From: Lacticaseibacillus nasuensis JCM 17158
Lineage (GTDB): Bacteria; Bacillota; Bacilli; Lactobacillales; Lactobacillaceae
Assembly: GCF_001434705.1 (NCBI RefSeq)
Contig: NZ_AZDJ01000026.1
Location: forward strand, 183,364-247,363
Length of the DNA: 64,000 nt
Direction: 5' to 3'
Made by a program: the position numbers and the translations under genes. The notes beneath the pieces are model-generated. The model had not been told where the DNA came from and did no database searches. It worked only from the letters and a program-made list of their open reading frames with translations. Positions 8,139 through 16,194 of the stretch are shown piece after piece. The first letter of the stretch is position 1; every line of letters starts with the position of its first letter.

Positions 8139-9068
8139 CTAGTGCAACTTGCCGGAGTAAAATTGGCCAACCAAGCCTTGCAGTGTCGTGGCGATATGTT
8201 GGATTAATGCGCCGGCGTCTTTGCGCGTCGAGATACCCAACCGAGGATCATAAGTCGTGCTGGGGATGGGGATTAGACGATATTCCGCCACCGGCAGCTG
8301 CAATCGAGGCAGAATAAACGGTAATGTTGCCGTGATAGCCGAACTATGCAGTGCTGTTAAGGTGGCGGCGATGACGTTGGGCACCTGGAGTTTGAGGTGT
8401 AGCGGCACGTTTTGTTCCCGAAATATCCGGTCAATGGTGTCTTGAAAAAAAGACGGACCGGCTAGACCGACATAATCAGCTCCGGCCAGGCGTGGTAACA
8501 ACGCAGAAAAATCGAGTCGTGACGACACCTTGGCATAAACAGGACTCGTGTTGGGGATGAGGAGGCAGGGACGTTCATCGTGAGTGATGAGCCACGATTG
8601 TAGGCTCGGATCGGCGGCAACGCTGCCCACGTAGAGCTGAGTCTTATTTTCTTGAAGTGCTTGGCTCGCCAGATAAGTGGTGGCTTCTTTAAATTCAAAG
8701 AACACATCCGGAAAGGCCTGTTCAAGTTGCGTGAATAGTTCCGGTCCCATTAACGTAGCGAGGGGCGGATTGAAGCTAATGGTAACCGGTCCTTGATGTT
8801 TGTTGGCAAATACCGCCATTGCTGAGTTAAGGGTATTTTCATCTGCGATGAGTCGCTCCAGTTGCTTGAGCAAACTTGATCCAGCTGCGGTGAGTTGGAT
8901 GGGTAAGGTATCGCGTTTGATTAGCGTCACGTGATACTGGCGTTCGGCCGCTTGCAGGACTTGAGTGACATAGGGTTGGCTCACAAATAAATGATTCGCC
9001 ACCGCCGTCAGGGTCCGAGCGTGTTGGGCAGCCGCAAGAATTTGGGACAGAATTTGAATTTTAGACAT
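8139..9068 (-). CDS. LysR-type regulator divergent from fumarate reductase
   Basis: 309 aa. N-terminal winged helix (AVANHLFVSQPYVTQVLQAAE, residues about 20-45) and a periplasmic-binding-like effector domain. The ATG at 9068 has a GGAGG site. It is divergent from the flavoprotein gene at 9201 with a 130-base shared promoter region. The usual LysR logic makes it a likely regulator of that gene; this is inferred from position only. Confidence 0.88.
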   Translation of the reverse strand: MSKIQILSQILAAAQHARTLTAVANHLFVSQPYVTQVLQAAERQYHVTLIKRDTLPIQLTAAGSSLLKQLERLIADENTLNSAMAVFANKHQGPVTISFNPPLATLMGPELFTQLEQAFPDVFFEFKEATTYLASQALQENKTQLYVGSVAADPSLQSWLITHDERPCLLIPNTSPVYAKVSSRLDFSALLPRLAGADYVGLAGPSFFQDTIDRIFREQNVPLHLKLQVPNVIAATLTALHSSAITATLPFILPRLQLPVAEYRLIPIPSTTYDPRLGISTRKDAGALIQHIATTLQGLVGQFYSGKLH

Positions 9069-9083
9069 TGCGACGCCTCCGTC

Positions 9084-9112
9084 ATAATCAATCAGTTAAT
9101 ATAATCTGTCAA
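9084..9112 (-). promoter_or_regulatory. Promoter of the LysR gene
   Basis: Minus strand TTGACA (9107-9112), 17 bases, GATTAT (9084-9089), just upstream of the LysR ribosome site. Confidence 0.65.
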
Positions 9113-9200
9113 AGAGTAATTTTCATCTTCGCCGCGAGTATACCATAATAAATCATGAAGGTTGTTCCTTTTGAACAAAATGAAAGGGGATTCAGTAATT

Positions 9201-10976
9201 TTGGCTGATCAATTTGACACGATTTATGATGTCGTTGTTTTGGGCTTTGGTGGTGCCGGTGCCACGGCGGCGCGGTTTGCGGCCGATGCGGGTAAGCAGG
9301 TGCTGTTGGTTGATGCCGCGCCATATGGTGAGGAAGGGGGCAACACTCGCTATGCGGGCCAAGCCGCGAATTTTGCCCGCGACTACGACCAGATGATGAC
9401 GTATTATAACTGGTTAACTTATCCGATGACCTTGCCTGAGGATGTTAAGGCGGCCTATGTTCACGGCCTCACTCAAAACAAAGCCTATTTCGAGAAGTAC
9501 CTGGGAGTGAAGCCCATGGCGTCCAGAGAAATTGCGCCGAACTCGCCACTGACGGCTCGCGTGGTCGAGTATCCGGAATTCCCGGGTCATGACACGAATG
9601 ACGCGCTGTCGGTGCACAAGGGGCACTTCGATGCCGCATTATGGAAAATTCTGCGGCAGAAAGTGGTTGATCGCGCTGATCGCATCGATGTCTGGCTGGA
9701 CTCGCCGGCGAAAAAACTATTGCAGGCCGCGGATGGCACTGTCGTTGGTGTGACCATTCTACGCAATGGTGAACTGGTCCAAGTCGCAGCCCGTCATGGC
9801 GTTGTTTTGACCATGGGTGGCTTCGAAAACAATCAGGACATGATTCAAACCTACCTGGGCGAGGCAAACCTTTCGCCAATGGGGTCCTTGTACAATCGCG
9901 GTGATGGGATCAGCATGGCGGAACGGGCCGGTGCCAAAATGTGGCATATGACCAATTATGAATCGTATAGCTTGATGCATGGGTTGTACTTTGCCGTACC
10001 CGGGGCCAAGCGTAGCCATGAGACTTATTGGGAAGCTGGGCCTGAAGACGGCGGCGTTATCGTGATTGGCGACGATGGGACCCGTTACTTTAACGAAGCT
10101 GAAGTGGCTCGACATGGTCATATCTACAGTCACGGTAGTTGGCGGCACGCCCCATTAAGCGTTAAGCCCTATATGATCTTCGACCAAGCCCAATATACGC
10201 ACTTCCAGGCTAAGCCGTTCAAGTATATTCAGTTAGCCGACTTGGTGATTAAGGCCGACAGTATCGCCGCGCTTGAGCAAAAGCTAGGCCTCCCTCAGGG
10301 GAACTTGACGGCGGCCATCGACACCTATGACCGTTATGCAAAAGCGGGCAAGGATGAACAGTTTGGTCGGCCTGCAGAAACCATGCGGCCATTCGGGGCT
10401 GGTCCGTATTATGCCGTGTTGATGGTGAACACCATCTTGAACACGCAAGGCGGCCCGGCACGCAACGGCAAAGCGGAAATTATCGGTCAAGATAATCAAC
10501 CCATTCCGCATCTGTTCGGAGCTGGCGAATTAGGCGGAATCACCGCTAACTTGTACCAAGGCGCCGGCAACCTGGCGGAATGCCTGATCTTCGGTAAAAT
10601 TGCCGGTGAAAATGTGGCCAAGACGGCGCCGTTGTCTTACCCAACGTCAGGTCAACATCAGAAGATCAACGACTTGCTGAGCGGGGATCAGCTTGGCGAG
10701 ATTAAGCTGGGACCAAACGAGTACCTCGGGCAGTCGAACAGCGGCATGGGGGGTAAGTTGGTGGTGAAGGTGACCTATATCGACCATACCATCAAGCACA
10801 TCGAGATTGTTCAACAACATGAAAGTGAAGATGTCGGGCTGGTTGCCTTGCAACAATTACCAGAAGAAATGGTGGCGCAAAACAACACAGAAGTCGATGC
10901 CACCACTGGTGCATCGGCAACTAGCCACGCGCTACAAGCCGCGGTCCGCGATGCCATCAGTAAGAGTCAGCAATAA
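9201..10976 (+). CDS. Flavocytochrome-type fumarate reductase with FMN-binding domain
   Basis: About 591 aa. An N-terminal FAD-binding fold (VVVLGFGGAGATAA) and catalytic flavoprotein domain are followed by a C-terminal FMN-binding domain (about 515-591) ending in DATTGASATS. That is an ApbE-type flavinylation site where FMN is attached to Thr/Ser. Such fused enzymes take electrons from a membrane flavin chain and reduce fumarate or a similar enoate. The TTG at 9201 has AAAGGGGA upstream; an in-frame ATG at 9180 lacks a well-placed site. No export signal is seen. The substrate (fumarate, urocanate or cinnamate-like) is not settled. Confidence 0.88.
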   Translation: MADQFDTIYDVVVLGFGGAGATAARFAADAGKQVLLVDAAPYGEEGGNTRYAGQAANFARDYDQMMTYYNWLTYPMTLPEDVKAAYVHGLTQNKAYFEKYLGVKPMASREIAPNSPLTARVVEYPEFPGHDTNDALSVHKGHFDAALWKILRQKVVDRADRIDVWLDSPAKKLLQAADGTVVGVTILRNGELVQVAARHGVVLTMGGFENNQDMIQTYLGEANLSPMGSLYNRGDGISMAERAGAKMWHMTNYESYSLMHGLYFAVPGAKRSHETYWEAGPEDGGVIVIGDDGTRYFNEAEVARHGHIYSHGSWRHAPLSVKPYMIFDQAQYTHFQAKPFKYIQLADLVIKADSIAALEQKLGLPQGNLTAAIDTYDRYAKAGKDEQFGRPAETMRPFGAGPYYAVLMVNTILNTQGGPARNGKAEIIGQDNQPIPHLFGAGELGGITANLYQGAGNLAECLIFGKIAGENVAKTAPLSYPTSGQHQKINDLLSGDQLGEIKLGPNEYLGQSNSGMGGKLVVKVTYIDHTIKHIEIVQQHESEDVGLVALQQLPEEMVAQNNTEVDATTGASATSHALQAAVRDAISKSQQ

Positions 10977-10981
10977 ATGCT

Positions 10982-11009
10982 TAAAGGTCTGCTTCGGCAG
11001 GCCTTTTTT
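10982..11009 (+). terminator. Terminator after fumarate reductase
   Basis: AAAGGTCTGC, TTCG loop, GCAGGCC, TTTTTT. Confidence 0.92.
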
Positions 11010-11046
11010 GTCAAAAAAAGTCTCCCAAGCCGGGAGACAAGAAGCG

Positions 11047-11667
11047 TTAATCCAATTTGACAAAATCGCCAGCCGCCAGCAACAAATCCACAAAACCCGG
11101 CACGGTGTCGGTGCGGTTCCAGTCGCGTTGCCACTCGCAGGCGAGCTGGGCGTTGGTGGTTAATTCGCCACCGGCCGCCTCGATTCGCCGCAGGCCGGTT
11201 TCGTGGGCCAAAGTACTGGTGCCGCCCACCGCATCGACGACGGGGAAGACCTGATAGCCTTCCGCTAAGGCGTCGAGGGCGGGAAAGGTGAGGCAAGCCT
11301 CGGTCCACAAGGCACACATCACCAGGTGCGACCGGTCCAGCGCCCGCACGGCCTGATAGAAATCCTGGTCCTGCCAGGCGTTAATGCTGGTGCGGTCGTA
11401 GCTTGGCTGGTCGGGCAACAACGCCCGCAGCTGCGGCACGGTGTCTTGGTTGCGCCCATTTTGGACGTTGACGGTGGATAAAATAATGGGCACGTGATAA
11501 AGCTGGGCCAGGCGAATGGTCATGCTGACGTTTTGAATCAACGTATGTGGAGCGATGGAATTCGTGGCGTTAATTTGCGTCGGCTGGTAGTCGATCACCA
11601 ACAACGCCGAGTTTTCCGGGGTCAATAACGCATCAGTTACGGGATCACGGCGAGCTGCACTAGTCAT
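11047..11667 (-). CDS. Isochorismatase-family cysteine hydrolase (YcaC-like)
   Basis: 206 aa. The catalytic Asp lies in LLVIDYQ and the nucleophile Cys in ALWTEACLTFPALDALAEGY, the arrangement of YcaC-type hydrolases. The substrate is unknown; amide or imidate bonds are usual for the superfamily. The ATG at 11667 has a GGAGG site. It stands alone, between two genes of unrelated type. Confidence 0.82.
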   Translation of the reverse strand: MTSAARRDPVTDALLTPENSALLVIDYQPTQINATNSIAPHTLIQNVSMTIRLAQLYHVPIILSTVNVQNGRNQDTVPQLRALLPDQPSYDRTSINAWQDQDFYQAVRALDRSHLVMCALWTEACLTFPALDALAEGYQVFPVVDAVGGTSTLAHETGLRRIEAAGGELTTNAQLACEWQRDWNRTDTVPGFVDLLLAAGDFVKLD

Positions 11668-11763
11668 AAGCGGACCTCCTCAATAGATGTGACGGGAAAC
11701 AATTGGCTACGTCATCCATTGTGAAAGCGGTCGGTGAAAAATGCAACAAATCTGGTGAGGCGA

Positions 11764-12654
11764 CTAGCGCCGGGGTGCTCGGCCGTTACCGCGTGGCGCA
11801 CTGCGCTGGCGCCGCGCCGCAAACCACGCCGCCATGCGCGCCTGCTGTTCCGGCGTGGCTTGGTCGAAGCGTTGCTGGAGGCGGCCACGCCGGCGCGGGT
11901 CGACATTTTGATCCAACCAATGTGCCCAGGTGTCAGGCAAGTGGGTGGCCGGCTTGGCCGCCGGGGGCGTGGCCTGAAAAGTCGTGGTTTGCGCCTCGCG
12001 GAAGGCTTTGCGGCCCGCGGTGTCCAAATCGGCATATTCTGCCTGCTGGGCCGCCGGTAACGCCGCCACGTCGTACATTTGCTGGCGGGCGTTGGCGTTG
12101 ATCAAGAACATCAACACGGGATACAGCAGGTAAAAAATCAACGCAAGCGCCGGCTTGAACACGCCAACGACTAAGGCGACGACGGCTAACGCGTCTAGTA
12201 ACAGGTTGGCATTACCGTAAATCTTGGCGTAGGCGCGGCGCATCGCCTGCTCGTCTTCGTACTCCAGGTGCACAATGGCGCGGGTCAGCACGCGAAACAA
12301 GAACGTGACAAGCAGCTGCAACGCGCCATACATGACCACGGTGACCCGGGTGGTGTTGACCGCCATCATGTTGGTCAACAGCGGCATCAAAGCCAGCGGC
12401 GCGAGGAAAAACATGTCGAGAATCAGAATCCGATACGTCATCGTGTCGATTTCCCCGAAGGCCGTGCTGTGTTGATACCAGATATTGGCGATAAAAATAA
12501 AGCTGATCAAATAAATCCCGACGTGTTTGCCGAGTTGAAGATAATTGTTGACGGTGTCGTGCAACACCGGCGGGATGTCCAACACCATGATCGTAATGAT
12601 GATGGCGATGATGGCATCGCTGAATGCGTCGAGGCGCGTTTTTAGTTTTTCCAT
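11764..12654 (-). CDS. TMEM175-family potassium channel
   Basis: 296 aa. Begins with the hallmark FSD motif (residues 11-13 in RLDAFSDAIIAIII), followed by six hydrophobic segments up to about residue 190. Then comes a hydrophilic, strongly basic tail of about 100 residues ending RAPRR, which is longer than in simple bacterial members. Bacterial TMEM175 proteins form tetrameric K+ leak channels. The ATG at 12654 has GGAGT upstream. Annotated elsewhere as DUF1211. The tail is not assigned. Confidence 0.82.
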   Translation of the reverse strand: MEKLKTRLDAFSDAIIAIIITIMVLDIPPVLHDTVNNYLQLGKHVGIYLISFIFIANIWYQHSTAFGEIDTMTYRILILDMFFLAPLALMPLLTNMMAVNTTRVTVVMYGALQLLVTFLFRVLTRAIVHLEYEDEQAMRRAYAKIYGNANLLLDALAVVALVVGVFKPALALIFYLLYPVLMFLINANARQQMYDVAALPAAQQAEYADLDTAGRKAFREAQTTTFQATPPAAKPATHLPDTWAHWLDQNVDPRRRGRLQQRFDQATPEQQARMAAWFAARRQRSAPRGNGRAPRR

Positions 12655-12738
12655 GGACGACTCCTTTGTTTGCCATATTGTACCGCATCCCACAAGCGCG
12701 GGCCAAGGCGGTGGTAGACTAGGGGCGGAGGCGAGGAC

Positions 12739-14073
12739 ATGACACCAATTGATGAGCTACGAGAATTGATTGCCGCACCTAGCGTGAGCACCAACCCGGC
12801 CGGCCAGGCGCAAGCGCGCGCTGTCGTGCAGCGGCTGCTGGAGCAGCTGGGGGCGCAGGTGACCACCATTGCCACCGGCGGCGCGCCGGCCTTGCTGGGC
12901 GTTTTGCCAGGCGCACAATCAGCGGGCCTCCTGTTTTACGGCCACTACGACGTGATGACCGCAGGGACGCAGGCGGAGTGGGCCAGTGCGCCGTTCACCT
13001 TGACCGAGCGCAACGGGCGATTATTCGGCCGCGGCACCGGGGACAACAAGGGCCAGTTAGTCACGACCCTGGCGGCGGTGGCGGCGTATACCGCCGAGCA
13101 CCGGTTGCACCACACCTTGTACTTTTTAATTGAAGGCGAAGAAGAACAAGGCAGCGTGCACCTGGCCGCCACCGTCGGGGCGTTGCGGCAGCGGTTAGCG
13201 GCGGTGCATACCGTGTTGGTAATCGACGGGTCATACAGTGCCAGCGGGGCGCATGTGTTGCGCCTCGGCAACCGCGGCATCGTCACCGTGAAGTTGCACG
13301 TGACCACGGCCAAGCACGCGAATCATTCCGGCTATGCCGGCAATGTCATCGCCGATCCCGGTTTGTTGCTGCAGGCGATGCTTAATCGGCTGGTGGATCC
13401 GCTGACGCGTCAGGTCAAGATTCCCGGCTTTTATACTGGGGTCACGGCGCCGACGCCGCGCGACTGGGCGGCCATCGACGCCTTGCCTTTTGCGCCGGAG
13501 GGTTTGGCGGCGACGTTTGGGACGCCGATTTTGGCGAAAACCAAACGCGAGTATTATGCCAAGTTGATGTTTCAGCCGACCTTCGACATTGCGGGCGTGG
13601 CTAGCGGCGACGTCGGCCCAGGCGCCAAAACGATTATCCCCGGGACGGCGACGGCCAGCTTGAATCTGCGTCTGGTCGGCGACCAGCAGGTGGCGCCGAT
13701 TCTGGCGGGACTCCGCCACCAGCTGGCGCCTTGGTTGCAGTCCGGGGAGTTAACCATTGAAGAAACCGGCAGCACGCCGCCGGCTCACACGCAGGCGACA
13801 CCGGCAGAGTTGGCGCGGTTTCAGGCGGCCGCCGCAGCGGCTGGCGTGCCGTTGCTGGTGGAACCTTGCATGCCCGGCACCGTGCCGAACTATGTGTGGA
13901 CGCAACTGGGCGCCCAGGTGTTCACGTTGCCGTTAGCGAATTTCGACGAGGCCAATCACGCGCCCAACGAGAATATTGACCGCTCGGCATTGACCAGTGG
14001 GCAGGCGTTACTGGAGGCGGTGCTGGCGGCCTACGATGAGGCTTTACAGCGCGGTGAAACCTTGGTACATTGA
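12739..14073 (+). CDS. M20 family metallopeptidase
   Basis: 444 aa. Zinc ligands and catalytic residues are visible: YGHYDVM near 72, RGTGDNKGQ near 104, EGEEEQGS near 136, and NHAPNE near the C-terminus. The central lid (dimerisation) domain is present. Resembles ArgE/DapE/CPG2 dipeptidases, which trim dipeptides or acylated amino acids in the cytosol. GGAGG precedes the ATG. Probably cotranscribed with the DUF368 gene 37 bases downstream. Confidence 0.88.
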   Translation: MTPIDELRELIAAPSVSTNPAGQAQARAVVQRLLEQLGAQVTTIATGGAPALLGVLPGAQSAGLLFYGHYDVMTAGTQAEWASAPFTLTERNGRLFGRGTGDNKGQLVTTLAAVAAYTAEHRLHHTLYFLIEGEEEQGSVHLAATVGALRQRLAAVHTVLVIDGSYSASGAHVLRLGNRGIVTVKLHVTTAKHANHSGYAGNVIADPGLLLQAMLNRLVDPLTRQVKIPGFYTGVTAPTPRDWAAIDALPFAPEGLAATFGTPILAKTKREYYAKLMFQPTFDIAGVASGDVGPGAKTIIPGTATASLNLRLVGDQQVAPILAGLRHQLAPWLQSGELTIEETGSTPPAHTQATPAELARFQAAAAAAGVPLLVEPCMPGTVPNYVWTQLGAQVFTLPLANFDEANHAPNENIDRSALTSGQALLEAVLAAYDEALQRGETLVH

Positions 14074-14110
14074 AGAAACGCTACCCCCAGTCAAAACAAG
14101 GAGTATCCGC

Positions 14111-14926
14111 ATGAATTGGTTGATTCGCTATCTCAAAGGCATTTTTATCGGCTCTGGCTTCATTTTGCCCGGCGTTTCCGGCGGGGCGCTGGCCGCCGTG
14201 TTTGGCATTTATGAACGGCTCATCGGTTTTTTGGCCCATCCGTTCCGCGACTTCCGGCAAAACCTGCGCTATTTTCTGCCGGTGGGACTCGGCGGCATCA
14301 GCGGCGTGTTCGTCTTGTCGTTTGCCGTCAGCTTCCTGCTGGGGACATACGAGGCGCAGGTGCTGTGGCTGTTTGTCGGCTGCATCATCGGCACCGTACC
14401 GGCGCTGTGGGCGCAAGCCGGGCGCGAAGGCCGCTCCAGGCGCCATTATTGGCTGATGGCCGCCAGTTTCGTGGTGAGCCTGGCCGGGTTGTTGGTGGGC
14501 GAGCAGGCCTTTGCCGGCGGCGTGGCGCAAAACTGGGGCACGTGGATGATTGCCGGCGGCTTGATTGCGCTGGGCATGATCGTGCCGGGGTTGTCGCCGT
14601 CGAATTTCCTGGTGTACATGGGGATGTACAAGGCAATGGCCGATGGCATTAAAACCATGAACCTCAACGTGCTGGTGCCGCTGGCCATTGGGGCGCTGGT
14701 GTGCCTCGGGTTATTCGCCAAGCTGGTCGACGCGCTGTTTAAAACCGGCTATGCCGCCTTATTCCACGTGATTCTCGGCGTGGTGGCGGCATCGACGGTG
14801 ATGATCATTCCCCGCGACTTCAACTATCTCAGCTTAGGCACCTTGGTGTGCGTGGTCACCTGCGGCGCAGGCATTGCGCTGGGCTGGTGGATGAGCGCCT
14901 TGGAGCGACGCTACGATGTCGATTAA
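14111..14926 (+). CDS. DUF368 polyprenyl-phosphate transporter (PopT-like)
   Basis: 271 aa, about eight membrane segments. Two pseudo-repeated signature loops are visible: PGVSGGALAAV near residue 20 and VPGLSPSNFLVYMG near 160. DUF368 proteins were shown to return undecaprenyl phosphate across the membrane for cell-wall synthesis. The ATG at 14111 follows AAGGAG; upstream codons overlap the M20 gene and are unlikely. No usable plus-strand terminator is seen at once; the hairpin at 14939 has its T-run on the other strand. Confidence 0.85.
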   Translation: MNWLIRYLKGIFIGSGFILPGVSGGALAAVFGIYERLIGFLAHPFRDFRQNLRYFLPVGLGGISGVFVLSFAVSFLLGTYEAQVLWLFVGCIIGTVPALWAQAGREGRSRRHYWLMAASFVVSLAGLLVGEQAFAGGVAQNWGTWMIAGGLIALGMIVPGLSPSNFLVYMGMYKAMADGIKTMNLNVLVPLAIGALVCLGLFAKLVDALFKTGYAALFHVILGVVAASTVMIIPRDFNYLSLGTLVCVVTCGAGIALGWWMSALERRYDVD

Positions 14927-14930
14927 GCGC

Positions 14931-15293
14931 AAAAAAAAGCGGCGTGAGGAAGTCGCGACACTTCCTCACACCGCCATGGTGCCCGCAACTAAGCCAGCCG
15001 GATCTCTACCACGTTGGCTATTGGCTTGGTCCGAGTTGCGGTTTGTTCACTTTTCCTGATTCCGGGCAGACTCGCCCTTCCTCAGTCCATTCACGTCATT
15101 ACAGTTACTCCCGTCGCCGGCAGGTGGCAAGCCACCTTCGCGAAGCGGAGTGGCACGGGCGAGTCACGGTTCCGGCCTAGGCAACGCGCAAACGTTAGAC
15201 GCGATGCAAGTACCGTGACTCCGGGTGCCTGGGGCAATAGGTCGAGCCGCGGCGCTGCACTCGCCGTGGGCCGCTTGCCCTACAAATTTGTAT
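14931..15293 (-). ncRNA. Candidate autonomous structured RNA, unknown class
   Basis: A non-coding region of about 363 bases with its own promoter and terminator on the minus strand. It has a strong stem inventory (plus coordinates): 14939-14953 with 14960-14974 (terminator); 14985-14996 with 15022-15039; 15122-15128 with 15131-15137; 15161-15170 with 15212-15221 (10 perfect pairs) enclosing 15181-15188 with 15200-15207; and 15232-15237 with 15275-15280 enclosing 15250-15254 with 15262-15266. No ORF of note. I looked for RNase P CR-I, the SRP Alu/GGAAG motif and tmRNA ends and found none. Function unknown; ends are inferred. Confidence 0.6.
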
Positions 15294-15299
15294 GCTTAC

Positions 15300-15328
15300 A
15301 GTTTAGCAGGGGCAAGCGCTGCCGACAA
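15300..15328 (-). promoter_or_regulatory. Promoter of the candidate structured RNA
   Basis: Minus strand TTGTCG (15323-15328), 17-base spacer, TAAACT (15300-15305). A perfect 12-bp palindrome TACAAATTTGTA (15281-15292) sits at the predicted transcript start. Confidence 0.5.
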
Positions 15329-15444
15329 GCGAACAGCTAACGAACAGTAAGTAAATTTTTTCTTAAGGGCGTCGCTTGCCGGCGATTTTATTTCGGCTTT
15401 TATCATGCGACCATAACGGTATTCCTTGAAGAGAGGCATTTTCC

Positions 15445-16194
15445 ATGCAGTTCATCATTGCGCCAGCCAAAAAAATGCGCGTCGCCAGTGCCGATTTTGC
15501 CCCGACCGCCTGGCCGCAGTACCTCGAGGCGGCCACGCAGTTAATTGCGGCGATGCGGCAGCTGACTTACCCGGCAGCCAAGCAGTTGTGGCAGTGTAGC
15601 GACCGGCTTGCGCAAACCAATTATGCGTGGTTGCACGAGCTCGACCTCCGCCAAAATGTGTCGCCGGCGGTGATGAGCTACGTCGGCATTCAGTACCAAA
15701 GCATGGCCCCGGATCTGCTGATCGAGGCCGGCTTGCAGTACCTTGATGCCCATTTGCGCATTTTGTCGGGATTGTACGGGATCTTGCGCCCATTTGATGC
15801 CGTCGTGCCGTACCGCCTGGAGCTAGGTAGTCGCTTGGCGGTGGGAGAGGCGCGCAACCTGTATGCCTTTTGGGGCGAGCGGCTGTACGCGGCCCTAGAT
15901 TTTTCCGCGCCGGTGATCAACCTGGCCTCTGCGGAATACGCCAAGGCGATTCGGCCGTACCTGACCGCTCACGACGCCTTCATCACGGTGACCTTTGCCC
16001 ACCGGCAGGCCGGCCAGCTGAAGACGCGCGCCACCTACGCTAAAATGGCGCGCGGGGCCATGGTGCGCTACGCGGCCCTGCACAACGCCACCACTGTCGC
16101 CGACTTGACGCAATTTGATGATCCCAACTACGCCTATGATGCGGCGGCGTCCACCGCCAGTGAGTTGGTGTTCATCCGGCGGGAGGCGCAGTGA
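15445..16194 (+). CDS. yaaA: Peroxide stress protein YaaA (DUF328)
   Basis: 249 aa, typical length. Starts MQFIIAPAKKM and carries the family segments ILSGLYGILRPFD and NLASAEYAKAI. In E. coli YaaA limits free iron during H2O2 stress and has a DNA-binding fold. GAGAGG lies upstream of the ATG. The stop codon overlaps the start of the SNF2 gene (TGATG), so the two are translationally coupled. Pyruvate oxidase in the same window makes H2O2, which gives a plausible physiological setting (inference). Confidence 0.92.
   Translation: MQFIIAPAKKMRVASADFAPTAWPQYLEAATQLIAAMRQLTYPAAKQLWQCSDRLAQTNYAWLHELDLRQNVSPAVMSYVGIQYQSMAPDLLIEAGLQYLDAHLRILSGLYGILRPFDAVVPYRLELGSRLAVGEARNLYAFWGERLYAALDFSAPVINLASAEYAKAIRPYLTAHDAFITVTFAHRQAGQLKTRATYAKMARGAMVRYAALHNATTVADLTQFDDPNYAYDAAASTASELVFIRREAQ

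Noticed and set aside
14931..15300. RNase P RNA, tmRNA, SRP RNA or T-box as identity of the orphan RNA
   Set aside because: The GAGGAAAGTCC element, the tmRNA ends and tag ORF, the GGAAG SRP loop and the GGTGG T-box sequence are all absent, and the gene neighbours are wrong for rnpB.
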